This document shows, one piece after another, positions 51,742-60,477 of a DNA stretch of 64,000 nt. This DNA comes from Woeseia oceani. Its GTDB lineage: Bacteria; Pseudomonadota; Gammaproteobacteria; Steroidobacterales; Woeseiaceae. Positions within the stretch are counted from its first letter, which is position 1, and each line of letters begins with the position of its first letter. Below the pieces are notes generated by a model that saw nothing but the letters and a program-made list of their open reading frames with translations, made no database searches and had not been told where the DNA came from. Location: the NCBI RefSeq assembly GCF_001677435.1, contig NZ_CP016268.1, positions 726,001 through 790,000 of the forward strand, given 5' to 3'. The translations under genes were made by a program, and so were the position numbers.

Positions 51742-52818
51742 TCAGGATACCCGACGACTGCGGCTCATCAGGTAGAGGAACAACGGCACGCCCAATGCAG
51801 CCGTCAATGCGCCGACCGGCAATTGCCGGGGTGCCAGCACGCTGCGGGCGATGGTATCGGCCACCACGAGCAGGCAGCCACCCGCAAGCGCTGAGGCAGG
51901 AACCAGCAAGCGGTGATCACTGCCTGCAAGCAATCGAATGGCATGCGGCACCACCAGGCCGATGAAGCCGATGACCCCCACCGTTGTGACCGAAATGGCG
52001 GTCGCCAGTGCGGTTACGGCGAATAACGCAAGTCGGAACGTTGCAACCGGCAAGCCAAGCACCGCGGCTTCCAGCTCGCCGCGGGACAGCACATTCAGAT
52101 GCCGCGCCGACAGTGTTGCCGCGCCAGTGATGGCAAGTAGCAGCCACAAGGTGCGGCCGGGTGCGTGAGCGAAGCTCAGGTCGCCCATGAGCCAGAACAG
52201 CATGCCCCGCAGGTTCTGATCCGGGCTGAGCGCCAGCAGCAGCGTGGTCGCCGCGCTGAAGCCGGCGGCCAGCACAACGCCGGTCAGTAACAACCGCGCC
52301 GGTGGCCAGCTGCCGGTGCCTTGCGCAATCGAAAAAACCAGCAGATTGGCGGTCATGGCACCCGTGAATGCCGCGCTGTTGAGCATGACCGCGTTCCAGC
52401 CCAGCAACATCGCCAGCAAGGCGGCGACGGCCGCACCGCCGGAGCTGCCAAGTATGTACGGTTCAGCAAGCGGGTTGCGTAGCAGCACCTGCATGAGCAC
52501 TCCGGCAACGGCGAGCAGTCCCCCGACGCCGAAAGCGGTCAACGCCCGTGGCAGGCGCAACTCCATGATGACCGTGTGGGTTGCCGCCGATGCATTGCCG
52601 CTGAATGCATCTAGAACATCGCTCGCACCGAGCTGCGCGCTGCCGTAGAGCAATGCGATAGCAATGCTCGCCGCACTAAGGAGTAACAGCAGGAAAAAGA
52701 GCCCGAATGCAGGTCTTAACGGCACGGTCGATCGCTCCAGCGGGGGGATAACATTCTCTACGTCGCGTGCCTCATTCAGATAGTCAGCAAGGCTAATCAA
52801 TGCAAGGGGGTGGTACAA
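51742..52818 (-). CDS. FecCD/BtuC-family ABC transporter permease
   Basis: A 358-aa inner-membrane permease of the cobalamin/iron-chelate import family with about ten helices. Family landmarks are LRLPRALTAFGVGGLLAVAGVLMQVLLRNPLAEPYILGSSGGAA, then VGVIGFIGLVVPHAIRLLAGSDHR and ARSVLAPRQLPVGALTAALGVPLFLYLM. The start is uncertain: TTG 52818 gives a long non-conserved N-terminus. It stands alone, convergent with fbpC. Nearby btuF and the FecE-like ATPase make BtuC likely; a siderophore or heme system is the alternative. Confidence 0.88.
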   Translation of the reverse strand: MYHPLALISLADYLNEARDVENVIPPLERSTVPLRPAFGLFFLLLLLSAASIAIALLYGSAQLGASDVLDAFSGNASAATHTVIMELRLPRALTAFGVGGLLAVAGVLMQVLLRNPLAEPYILGSSGGAAVAALLAMLLGWNAVMLNSAAFTGAMTANLLVFSIAQGTGSWPPARLLLTGVVLAAGFSAATTLLLALSPDQNLRGMLFWLMGDLSFAHAPGRTLWLLLAITGAATLSARHLNVLSRGELEAAVLGLPVATFRLALFAVTALATAISVTTVGVIGFIGLVVPHAIRLLAGSDHRLLVPASALAGGCLLVVADTIARSVLAPRQLPVGALTAALGVPLFLYLMSRSRRVS

Positions 52819-52884
52819 GTGACGTGAATTCGGGCAAGCTAAGCGCCTGTTCCGCCGGTTCCTGCAAATGAAACACTGCTAGCT

Positions 52885-53463
52885 ATGAGTAACGACTGTA
52901 TCGATTCCAATGGTTACCGCGCTAATGTGGGCATCATCTTGTGCAATGCCGAAGGCAAATTGCTGTTGGCCGGCCGCGTCGGCAGTAAAGGCTGGCAATT
53001 CCCGCAAGGCGGCATGCACAAGGACGAGTCGGCACAGGATGCGATGTTTCGCGAGTTGCGCGAGGAAATCGGCTTGCGGCCCGGCGATGTTGAGATATTG
53101 GGCGAAACCGACGAATGGCTGCGCTACCGTCTGCCAAAAAAATACCTGCGCCACGGCAGCAAGCCTTTGTGCATAGGCCAGAAACAGCAATGGTTTTTGC
53201 TCAGGTTGCGCGGTGGCGAGGAACGCCTGCGGTTTGATTGCTGTGATACCCCGGAATTTGATCGCTGGCGCTGGGTGGATTTCTGGCGACCGGTCACCGA
53301 GGTGATTTACTTCAAGCGACGGGTGTACGTGCAGGCGCTGAATGCGCTGGGGCCGTCGCTTTACCCAGAGGGCTTGCCGCCGCGCCCCAAATGGTGGCCG
53401 CATCGCTGGAAGGTCGTGTTCGACAAAGATGCTGCCCGGCAGCGCAAGGCAAAAGAAGACTAA
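52885..53463 (+). CDS. rppH: RNA pyrophosphohydrolase
   Basis: A Nudix hydrolase that removes pyrophosphate from 5'-triphosphate mRNA ends, triggering RNase E decay. It has 192 aa. The start SNGYRANVGIILCN and WQFPQGGMHKDE are typical of RppH. The Nudix box spans residues 42-64 (GG-x5-E-x7-REL-x-EEIGL). The C-terminal RRVYVQALNALGPSLYP region completes the domain. It is convergent with hemJ, overlapping by 4 bp at the stops. Confidence 0.95.
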   Translation: MSNDCIDSNGYRANVGIILCNAEGKLLLAGRVGSKGWQFPQGGMHKDESAQDAMFRELREEIGLRPGDVEILGETDEWLRYRLPKKYLRHGSKPLCIGQKQQWFLLRLRGGEERLRFDCCDTPEFDRWRWVDFWRPVTEVIYFKRRVYVQALNALGPSLYPEGLPPRPKWWPHRWKVVFDKDAARQRKAKED

Positions 53464-53894
53464 GCCGGCTTCAGGATTGCCAGGGTGATGATTCCGAGTA
53501 GAAAAATAACCGGAATCTCATTGAAGAATCGCAACCAGCGGGTATTTTCCGGGCTAAATTCACCTTTCAGGCGGTTCATCCAGTTCCGGCAGCGCAGGTG
53601 GAAGACGATCAACCCGGCGAGCAAGAGCAATTTGAGCCGAAACCAGAAGATCATCAGCAAGCCCGGGTTGATCCACAACAGCAACAGACCGAGGATGATC
53701 GTCACCGTCGCGCCCAGCGTCATCATCGCGTAAAGCCGGCGCTCCATAACCTGAAAGCGTTGCAGGCTGATCGAGTCGCTGGCCTCGGCGTGGTAAATGA
53801 ACAACCGTGGCAAATAGAACAAACCGGCGAACCAGGTCACCATAAATGCGACATGCAGGGCCTTCACCCACGGGTACCACTGGCCTAGCTGCAT
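53460..53894 (-). CDS. hemJ: protoporphyrinogen IX oxidase HemJ
   Basis: A 144-aa membrane protein with four hydrophobic helices. Heme-ligand-type histidines and family motifs appear in WVKALHVAFMVTWFAGLFYLPRLFIYHAEA, and RWLRFFNEIPVIFLLGIITLAILKP is at the C-terminus. HemJ oxidises protoporphyrinogen IX in heme synthesis. ATG 53894 was preferred over a GTG three codons upstream, which is too close to the AGGA. It is monocistronic here. Confidence 0.9.
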   Translation of the reverse strand: MQLGQWYPWVKALHVAFMVTWFAGLFYLPRLFIYHAEASDSISLQRFQVMERRLYAMMTLGATVTIILGLLLLWINPGLLMIFWFRLKLLLLAGLIVFHLRCRNWMNRLKGEFSPENTRWLRFFNEIPVIFLLGIITLAILKPA

Positions 53895-54048
53895 AACTGC
53901 CACAGATCCTGTCCCGAATTCTGGCGGGAAACCGATAAATTTCGCGAATTTTTCATTTCGTTATCGTGCGATTCCGTGATCTGCTGCACTTCTGTTTGCG
54001 CTGGCCTGCGCGTAACATAACGCCTTTGACACGGCTTGGCAGTACATT

Positions 54049-54765
54049 TTGCGCAGAAAATCACCGGTACACATCAGTGGCGTGCCTGCCTGGGTCGTAC
54101 GCAGTGGGCTCGTAGTCGCTGTGTTGCTCGGTGCTTATCTTACCTTCGAGTTCGGTCGAATTCAGGCGGGTTACAACGTCGCCGACGCCTTCGCAGAGCG
54201 GCAGGCGTTGACCTGGGAAATCGAACAACTCGAAGCGGCGATCGAGGCTCAGAAAGAACAGATTGCACTGCTGGAGACCCACAGGAATATTGATCGGGCG
54301 GCATACAAGGACGTTGAAGCGAGTCTTGGTGAGTTTCAGCGCAAGATCCAGGAGCAGCGGGATGCCATTGAATTTTATCGCGGCATCATTTCGCCGGCCG
54401 ACGGTGGCCGTGGCTTGCGCGTCCAGGACGTCAAGCTGGTCAAGACCAATGAGGAGGGCGTATACAGCCTTCGTGTCGTGCTGGTCCAGGTGAAGCAGCA
54501 TGATCAGACGGTCAAAGGCGAGGTCGACTTTACGGTGGAAGGCGAGCAGGATGGCGCCGCCCGCACGTTTACGCTGGCTGAGCTGCTACCGGAGAACGAG
54601 GACAGCAGTTGGCCCTTTTCCTTTCGTTATTTTCAGGACTTTGAGCGCCAACTGATCATGCCGTCCGGCTTTCAGCCGCAACGCATCAATATTGAAGTGA
54701 ATTCGCGCACCAAATCGGTAGAAAGCGTGAAACAAAGCTACCTCTGGCAGATGAGTCAGAGCTGA
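54049..54765 (+). CDS. DUF6776-type membrane-anchored coiled-coil protein
   Basis: A 238-aa protein with an N-terminal TM segment (~14-32, AWVVRSGLVVAVLLGAYLTF). A periplasmic coiled coil (~48-105, EIEQLEAAIEAQKEQIALLETHRNI) and a beta-rich C-terminal domain (FYRGIISPADGGRGLRVQDVKL ...) follow. It matches the conserved hypothetical gene found before a bactofilin and erpA in many gammaproteobacteria. The start codon appears to be TTG. A cell-shape or envelope role with the adjacent bactofilin is plausible but unproven. Confidence 0.8.
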   Translation: MRRKSPVHISGVPAWVVRSGLVVAVLLGAYLTFEFGRIQAGYNVADAFAERQALTWEIEQLEAAIEAQKEQIALLETHRNIDRAAYKDVEASLGEFQRKIQEQRDAIEFYRGIISPADGGRGLRVQDVKLVKTNEEGVYSLRVVLVQVKQHDQTVKGEVDFTVEGEQDGAARTFTLAELLPENEDSSWPFSFRYFQDFERQLIMPSGFQPQRINIEVNSRTKSVESVKQSYLWQMSQS

Positions 54766-54774
54766 GGAGAGGAC

Positions 54775-55188
54775 ATGTTCGGGCGCAAGCACAAGCGACA
54801 CACGGTTATTGACACCCTGGTTGGCAGTAACTCCAAGGTTAACGGGGACTTGCACTTTGCCGGGGGGTGTCACGTGGACGGTGTCGTCAAAGGCAGCGTC
54901 ACCGCTGACCCGGACAGTAACTCGGCGCTGACAGTATCTGAGGACGGCGCTATTGAAGGTGGCGTGACTGTGCCCCATGTCATACTGAATGGCATCGTGC
55001 GCGGTGATGTCGTCGCGGGGCACAGGGTGGAACTTGGTCCCACCGCGCGAGTCATTGGCAATGTGTATTACAATCTGATTGAAATGGCGATAGGCGCTGA
55101 AATCAACGGCAAGCTGGTGCACCAGCCAGACGGGCAGGTGCCATTGCTGGAGAAGGCGGAAAACGCCGAGCCGGCGAAAGCCGTCTGA
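54775..55188 (+). CDS. bactofilin (polymer-forming cytoskeletal protein)
   Basis: A 137-aa beta-helix cytoskeletal protein. Core repeats are SKVNGDLHFAGGCHVDGVVKGSVTA, EDGAIEGGVTVPHVILNGIVRGDV and GPTARVIGNVYYNLIEMAIGAEINGKL. It probably forms membrane-associated filaments without nucleotide. It lies 9 bp after the DUF6776 gene with a strong GAGGAGAGGAC ribosome site, so the two form an operon with erpA downstream. Confidence 0.93.
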   Translation: MFGRKHKRHTVIDTLVGSNSKVNGDLHFAGGCHVDGVVKGSVTADPDSNSALTVSEDGAIEGGVTVPHVILNGIVRGDVVAGHRVELGPTARVIGNVYYNLIEMAIGAEINGKLVHQPDGQVPLLEKAENAEPAKAV

Positions 55189-55233
55189 ATTACCTGACAA
55201 CACCCCGGTGATTGCTCGGGCAGGACTAAAATC

Positions 55234-55599
55234 ATGCAAGTTGAAAACAACAGCAGTAACACAATGCCGCCACCACCGATCGTCTTCACGGATGCGGCGG
55301 CTGACAAAGTTAGTGAGCTGATAAAGGAAGAGGACAACCCGGACCTGAAACTGAGAGTGTTTGTTTCTGGTGGTGGTTGTTCAGGTTTCCAATACGGCTT
55401 TACTTTCGATCAGGCCATGGAAGAGGGTGACAGCAAGGTTGAGAACCGTGGTGTGACTCTGCTCGTCGATCCGATGAGCGTTCAGTACCTGATGGGCGCC
55501 GAAATCGATTACAAGGAAGATCTGCAAGGTGCGCAATTCGTCATTCGAAACCCGAATGCGTCGACCACCTGCGGTTGCGGTTCTTCTTTTAACGTCTGA
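55234..55599 (+). CDS. erpA: iron-sulfur cluster insertion protein ErpA
   Basis: An A-type Fe-S carrier of 121 aa. Three conserved cysteines are visible: one in [13 protein letters not shown] and two in [11 protein letters not shown]. The N-terminal [29 protein letters not shown] is typical of ErpA. It delivers clusters to apo-proteins, including the IspG/H type. It lies 45 bp after the bactofilin gene. Together with adjacent ferric import it reflects iron use, but co-regulation is not shown. Confidence 0.95.
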   Translation: MQVENNSSNTMPPPPIVFTDAAADKVSELIKEEDNPDLKLRVFVSGGGCSGFQYGFTFDQAMEEGDSKVENRGVTLLVDPMSVQYLMGAEIDYKEDLQGAQFVIRNPNASTTCGCGSSFNV

Positions 55600-55668
55600 A
55601 GCTGGCGAGTACAGCCGGCGCACCAGGACGGGGCCATTAGCGTCGAATCGGTACAATCATTTGACCGC

Positions 55669-57186
55669 ATGACCCGCGCCGCAGATGTGCCCGAAGTCAT
55701 TGCTGCGGTTGATCTGGGTTCGAACAGTTTCCATATGATTGTTGGTGAGTTGCGCCACGGCCAGCTGACCATTATCGATCGCTTGCGGGAAACGGTCCGG
55801 CTCTCCGAAGGCCTCGAAATCACCGGTGAACTCAGTGACGCTGCGAAACAGCGGGCGCTGGAATGCCTGTCGCGCTTTGGTGAGCGATTGCGGGACATGC
55901 ATGCCCAAAATGTGCGGGCTGCCGGCACCAGCACATTGCGCCGGGCGAAAAATGCGCGGTATTTCGGTGTTGCGGCTGAGCACGCTCTGGGCCACCCCAT
56001 TGAAGTCATTTCGGGTGTGGAAGAAGCGCGCTTGATCTACAAAGGTGTGCTGCATAGCCTGCCGCCGCATGCTGGTCACCGACTGGTACTTGATATTGGC
56101 GGTGGCAGTACCGAATTGATTCTGGGTCGTGCCGACAACACGAAAGCGCTGGAAAGTCTTCATCTCGGTTGCGTTGCAATGACTGAGCGCTATTTCCGCA
56201 ACGGTGAGATTAGCCGCGAATCGTTTGAGCGTGCCCGCCTCGCCGCGCGTTTGGAATTGCGACCGGTCAAAGCTTTTTTTCGCGAGGCCCCGGATCTGCA
56301 AGCGATAGGCACGTCCGGAACAATACTTGCGACCGAAGCTGTTGCCCGCGAAATTGGTGTTCTGGATGGCGTCGGCCTGACTGTGCCGGTTGTCGAAGCA
56401 TTGATCGATCGCGTGACGGACTTTGGCACTATTGAGAACCTGAAGTTGCCCGGCTTATCAGAGCGGCGCGCGCAGGTTTGGCCCGGTGGCCTGGCGATCC
56501 TGGTAGAGGTTCTGCAGGTACTGCGTATTCCGCGTATGCAAACCTCTGACGGCGCACTGCGCGAAGGGCTGCTTTACGAGATGCTGGGGCGTTTGCAGCA
56601 CGAGGATGCGCGCGAGCGTACTGTCAGGGCGATGGCGGGCCGTTACCACGTCGATGAACGGCAGGCCGACCGCGTCGCGGCAACGGCAAACGATTTGTTA
56701 CAGCAGTGTGCCGATGAATGGGATCTGACCTCCGATCTTGCGCACAATATGCTGAATTGGGCGGCGCGTTTGCACGAAATCGGCCTGGATATCTCTCACG
56801 ATGGCCATCAGCGCCATGGCGCCTACATTGCGGCCAATGCAGACATGCCGGGCTTTCCATGGTCGGAGCAGGGGCTGCTTGCCTTCCTAATTGCCAGTCA
56901 GCGTCGGCAGCTAAGCTTGTCGGCGAGCCGCAAGCTGGCCACAGGCTGGCGCAGCAAAGGGTTGCGACTGAGCATATTGTTGCGGCTTGCGGTGCTGATC
57001 AATCGAAGTCGAAGTTCCGAGCAAATGCCAGCGATCACGCTCAAAGTGAAAAAGCGATCGCTGGTTATTGCCTTTCCGGCTGCCTGGCTGGCGGACAATC
57101 CGTTGACCCTGGCCGATTTGCAGCGCGAGCAAGGTTACCTTCAGCAAGCCGGCTTCTCACTTACCGTAGAGACGATCGCTGCCTAA
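55669..57186 (+). CDS. ppx: exopolyphosphatase / guanosine pentaphosphate phosphatase family
   Basis: A 505-aa Ppx/GppA enzyme that removes terminal phosphates from polyphosphate. The ASKHA ATPase-like N-terminal domain starts EVIAAVDLGSNSFHMIVGEL, followed by RAAGTSTLRRAKNA, VISGVEEARLIYKGV and DIGGGSTELILG. The C-terminal half is HD-like (YHVDERQADRVAATANDLL ... LNWAARLHEIGLDISHDGHQRHGAYI). It faces the ppk gene tail to tail with one base between the stops, which supports the polyphosphate role over GppA. Confidence 0.94.
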   Translation: MTRAADVPEVIAAVDLGSNSFHMIVGELRHGQLTIIDRLRETVRLSEGLEITGELSDAAKQRALECLSRFGERLRDMHAQNVRAAGTSTLRRAKNARYFGVAAEHALGHPIEVISGVEEARLIYKGVLHSLPPHAGHRLVLDIGGGSTELILGRADNTKALESLHLGCVAMTERYFRNGEISRESFERARLAARLELRPVKAFFREAPDLQAIGTSGTILATEAVAREIGVLDGVGLTVPVVEALIDRVTDFGTIENLKLPGLSERRAQVWPGGLAILVEVLQVLRIPRMQTSDGALREGLLYEMLGRLQHEDARERTVRAMAGRYHVDERQADRVAATANDLLQQCADEWDLTSDLAHNMLNWAARLHEIGLDISHDGHQRHGAYIAANADMPGFPWSEQGLLAFLIASQRRQLSLSASRKLATGWRSKGLRLSILLRLAVLINRSRSSEQMPAITLKVKKRSLVIAFPAAWLADNPLTLADLQREQGYLQQAGFSLTVETIAA

Positions 57187-57187
57187 T

Positions 57188-59269
57188 CTACGTTGCGCTG
57201 CCGCTCAGCTCATCAAGTAGCGTTAGTTGCGCGGACACGCGTTCCTCACCTTCCTTGGGTTGCAGACGAACGTAATGGCCATCACCGTGGAGTTCCCATG
57301 CGCCGCAATTATCGGCAAGAAAGAGTTCAAGGTCGCGTTTCAAACGATTCTTGAGTGGCCGTTGCCGTATAGGGAAACACACTTCGGTGCGACGGAAAAA
57401 GTTACGATCCATCCAGTCCGCACTGGAACATAGGAATTCCTCGGCGCCACCGTTGTGAAAATAATAAACACGCGAATGTTCGAGGAAGCGGCCAACGATT
57501 GATCGTATTCGTATGTTGTCGGACAACCCCGGAACACCGGGCCGCAGGGAGCAAATACCCCGCACAATAAGGTCTATCTGCACGCCCGCGGCGGATGCGC
57601 GATAGAGTGCGTCGATAATCTGTGGTTCGATCAACGCATTGACCTTGGCAATAATCCGGGCGTCATGCCCTGAGTTTGCAAATTCGATCTCACGCTCGAT
57701 GCGTCGTATCAACTCCTTGAACAGCGAGAATGGTGCCGTAAGAAGGCGGTCTAAGTTCTTGGCTTGGGTAAGGCTTGTGAGTTGCATGAAAACTTTGTGG
57801 ACGTCTTCTCCCAGCTTGTGGCTTGCACTCAGTAAACCGTAGTCTGTATAAGCGCGTGCTGTCCCTGGGTGATAGTTGCCAGTACCCAGGTGTACATACC
57901 GACGGAGTTTGTCTTGTTCGCGGCGCACGACCATCGACATTTTTGCGTGCGTTTTGAATCCGACCAGCCCGTAAACAACATGCGCGCCGGCTTCCTGCAA
58001 ACGATTGGCCAGTGAGATGTTGGCTGCTTCGTCGAAACGCGCCATCAGCTCAATGATTACCGTGACTTCTTTGCCAGCACGGGCGGCTTCAACCAGCCGA
58101 TCAACGATTGGCGATGCGGCGCCGGTTCGGTACAGCGTTTGCTTGATCGCGAGAACGCGCGGATCTGCGGCGGCCGCAGCCACAAAGTCGATCACTGGTG
58201 CGAATGACTGATACGGGTGGTGCAGCAGGATATTCTGCTTCCGCAGCACGGCGAAAATGTCGTCTTCGTTGCGTAGCGCGTCGGGTATTCCCGGCGTAAA
58301 AGCCGGGTAAAAAAGTTCCGGGCGGTGGGCCATCTCGCAGACGGCGATCAGTCGATTCAGGTTTACAGGACCATCCACGGCAAACATGTCCGCGCGGTCC
58401 AGCGAAAAGTGATCGAGAAGGAACTCACACAGGTCGTCCGGACATTGCTGACTGATTTCCAGGCGCACTGCTTCCCCGTAGCGACTGGCGGCCAGTTCGC
58501 CTTCGAGCGCGCGCACTAGATCATCGACTTCTTCATCGTCGACGTACAGATTACTGTTACGCGTGATTCGAAACTGGTAGCAGCCATCGACGGCCATGCC
58601 GGGGAATAATTCGCTGACGTGCTCGTGAATGATAGACGACAGAAAGACATAGCATTCTGAGTCGGAGCTACACAGGTTGTCGGGCAAGCGAATAATGCGC
58701 GGCAGTGAACGCGGCGCTTGCACTATCGCCCGGTGCCGGCGACGCCCAAATGCGTCCTCGCCATTCAGGCGTACGATGAAGTTGAGGCTCTTGTTCAGTA
58801 TTCGCGGGAAGGGCCGTGAAGGGTCAAGGGTCAGCGGTGTCAGTACCGGTACGATTTCTGTGTGGAAATACTTTGCCAGCCAGGCGCATTGTTCATTGCT
58901 CCAGCTCTCACGGCGCGCGAACTCGATCCGGTGTTCCGCCAGCTGCGGCAACAGTACGTCGTTCAGCAAGTCGTACTGAGCGCGTATCAGTTCAACAGAG
59001 CGACGCCGGATTTCGTCGAGCAGCTGTTGCGGTGTCATGTTGTCCGGCCCCGGAGCCGGCGCGCCCATTTCAAGCAGCTGCTTCAAAGATGCTGCGCGGA
59101 TCTCAAAAAACTCATCGAGGTTGGTGCACGATATGCACAGGAAACGCAGCCGTTCCAACAGCGGAATCTCCGGGTCATTCGCCTGTTCGAGCACACGGCG
59201 ATTGAACTCCAGCAGACTCAGGTCCCGGTTGATATAGAGGTCGGTAGCAGGTTCAGCAGGCGCGTCCAA
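57188..59269 (-). CDS. ppk1: polyphosphate kinase 1
   Basis: Reversible synthesis of polyphosphate from ATP, 693 aa, full length. N-domain LYINRDLSLLEFNRRVLEQAND and LRFLCISCTNLDEFFEIRAASLKQ. Phosphorylated-His region HLGTGNYHPGTARAYTDYGLLSA. C-terminal PLD-like catalytic domain with RRIEREIEFANSGHDARIIAKVNAL and VYYFHNGGAEEFLCSSADWMDRNFFRRTEVCFPI. The start seems to be TTG 59269 with a weak ribosome site. Monocistronic; convergent with ppx. Confidence 0.96.
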   Translation of the reverse strand: MDAPAEPATDLYINRDLSLLEFNRRVLEQANDPEIPLLERLRFLCISCTNLDEFFEIRAASLKQLLEMGAPAPGPDNMTPQQLLDEIRRRSVELIRAQYDLLNDVLLPQLAEHRIEFARRESWSNEQCAWLAKYFHTEIVPVLTPLTLDPSRPFPRILNKSLNFIVRLNGEDAFGRRRHRAIVQAPRSLPRIIRLPDNLCSSDSECYVFLSSIIHEHVSELFPGMAVDGCYQFRITRNSNLYVDDEEVDDLVRALEGELAASRYGEAVRLEISQQCPDDLCEFLLDHFSLDRADMFAVDGPVNLNRLIAVCEMAHRPELFYPAFTPGIPDALRNEDDIFAVLRKQNILLHHPYQSFAPVIDFVAAAAADPRVLAIKQTLYRTGAASPIVDRLVEAARAGKEVTVIIELMARFDEAANISLANRLQEAGAHVVYGLVGFKTHAKMSMVVRREQDKLRRYVHLGTGNYHPGTARAYTDYGLLSASHKLGEDVHKVFMQLTSLTQAKNLDRLLTAPFSLFKELIRRIEREIEFANSGHDARIIAKVNALIEPQIIDALYRASAAGVQIDLIVRGICSLRPGVPGLSDNIRIRSIVGRFLEHSRVYYFHNGGAEEFLCSSADWMDRNFFRRTEVCFPIRQRPLKNRLKRDLELFLADNCGAWELHGDGHYVRLQPKEGEERVSAQLTLLDELSGSAT

Positions 59270-59329
59270 GATAGTTCTCTGGCCCTTGATAGATTCGCTT
59301 AGTGTAGCAAGCAGAGTATTGCGGGAAGG

Positions 59330-60460
59330 TTAATTGCGTCCCGAAAAGACACCGCCAAGTATGGCGGGCACGCGGGCACCAGTGACGGCCGGAATATTGC
59401 CCGGGAGGTCGGCAAGGCGACGCGCGGCGAGCCAGGCAAACGCGGCCGCTTCGATCCAGTCGGGCTCTACGCCTGCCGTTGCAGTGCTGGCGACTACTTG
59501 ATGCGGCAGCTTGTCCTGTAGTCGCCGCAGCAAATGTTGATTGTGTACGCCGCCGCCGCAAACAAGAACGTCCCGCGCATCTGCCGCGTAGGTGTCGATG
59601 GCGTCGGCGATAGTGCAGGCTGTCAGGTCACACAAAGTGGCCAAAACATCGTCTGCCCGGCGCGCCGGTCCGTCCTCCAGGTGCCGTGCCAGCCAGGCAT
59701 TGTCGAAGTACTCGAAGCCAGTGCTCTTGGGTGGAGGCAGGGCAAAGTAGTCGTCGCCCAACATCTGGTTCAGGAGCCGGCTATCAACTACGCCGGAAGA
59801 CGCCCAGCGACCATCTTCATCGTAGGCCTTGCCTTTATGCAGCTGGCACCAGGTATCCATGAGTGAATTACCGGGGCCGGTATCAAAGCCGCTGATGCCG
59901 TTGTTAGCGCTGTTCAAGACCGTGACGTTCGCGAAACCACCAATGTTCAGAATCACCCGTTTAGCCGGGCTGCTGAAGGCCCAGGCGTGGAAGGCAGGAG
60001 CCAGTGGCGCGCCTTCGCCACCTTCGGCCAGATCACGACGGCGAAAATCGGCCACTGTCGTGATGCCGGTTCCGGCGGCGATAATATTCGGATCGCCAAG
60101 TTGTATCGTGAACGGGCGGGCGGCCCGTGGTTTGTGTCGAAGGGTTTGCCCATGGCTGCCAAGAGCTGTCACAGCGTCTGCTGTTACCCCGGCATCCCGC
60201 ATCACAGCGAGAGCCGCATCTCTGAATGATTCGGCAATCCAGTGATCAATGCGGCCGACTTCGTCGATCGTGCATTCCTCCGGATTCCGGCTGAGGTGAA
60301 ACAGCGTGTCGCGTAATTCCGGAGCGTAAGGACAGGTTTTTGCAGCGATGATCCTGCAGCGGGTGTGGTCAAGGTCGACGAGCGCGGCGTCGATGCCGTC
60401 CATGCTGGTGCCCGAGATTAGCCCGACGTACAGGCCGCTCCATGCTGGCTTATCGGGCAA
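59330..60460 (-). CDS. anmK: anhydro-N-acetylmuramic acid kinase
   Basis: ATP-dependent ring opening and phosphorylation of 1,6-anhydroMurNAc in cell-wall recycling, 376 aa. Motifs are GLISGTSMDGIDAALVD, GSHGQTLRHKP, RVILNIGGFANVTVL, GFDTGPGNSLMDTW and DVLVCGGGVHNQHLL. The start is an apparent TTG. It complements AmpD in the same window: AmpD frees the sugar and AnmK recycles it. It lies 17 bp downstream of the M23 peptidase gene, so co-transcription with a wall hydrolase is likely. Confidence 0.95.
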   Translation of the reverse strand: MPDKPAWSGLYVGLISGTSMDGIDAALVDLDHTRCRIIAAKTCPYAPELRDTLFHLSRNPEECTIDEVGRIDHWIAESFRDAALAVMRDAGVTADAVTALGSHGQTLRHKPRAARPFTIQLGDPNIIAAGTGITTVADFRRRDLAEGGEGAPLAPAFHAWAFSSPAKRVILNIGGFANVTVLNSANNGISGFDTGPGNSLMDTWCQLHKGKAYDEDGRWASSGVVDSRLLNQMLGDDYFALPPPKSTGFEYFDNAWLARHLEDGPARRADDVLATLCDLTACTIADAIDTYAADARDVLVCGGGVHNQHLLRRLQDKLPHQVVASTATAGVEPDWIEAAAFAWLAARRLADLPGNIPAVTGARVPAILGGVFSGRN

Positions 60461-60477
60461 TTAAGCAGCTCACTCGC

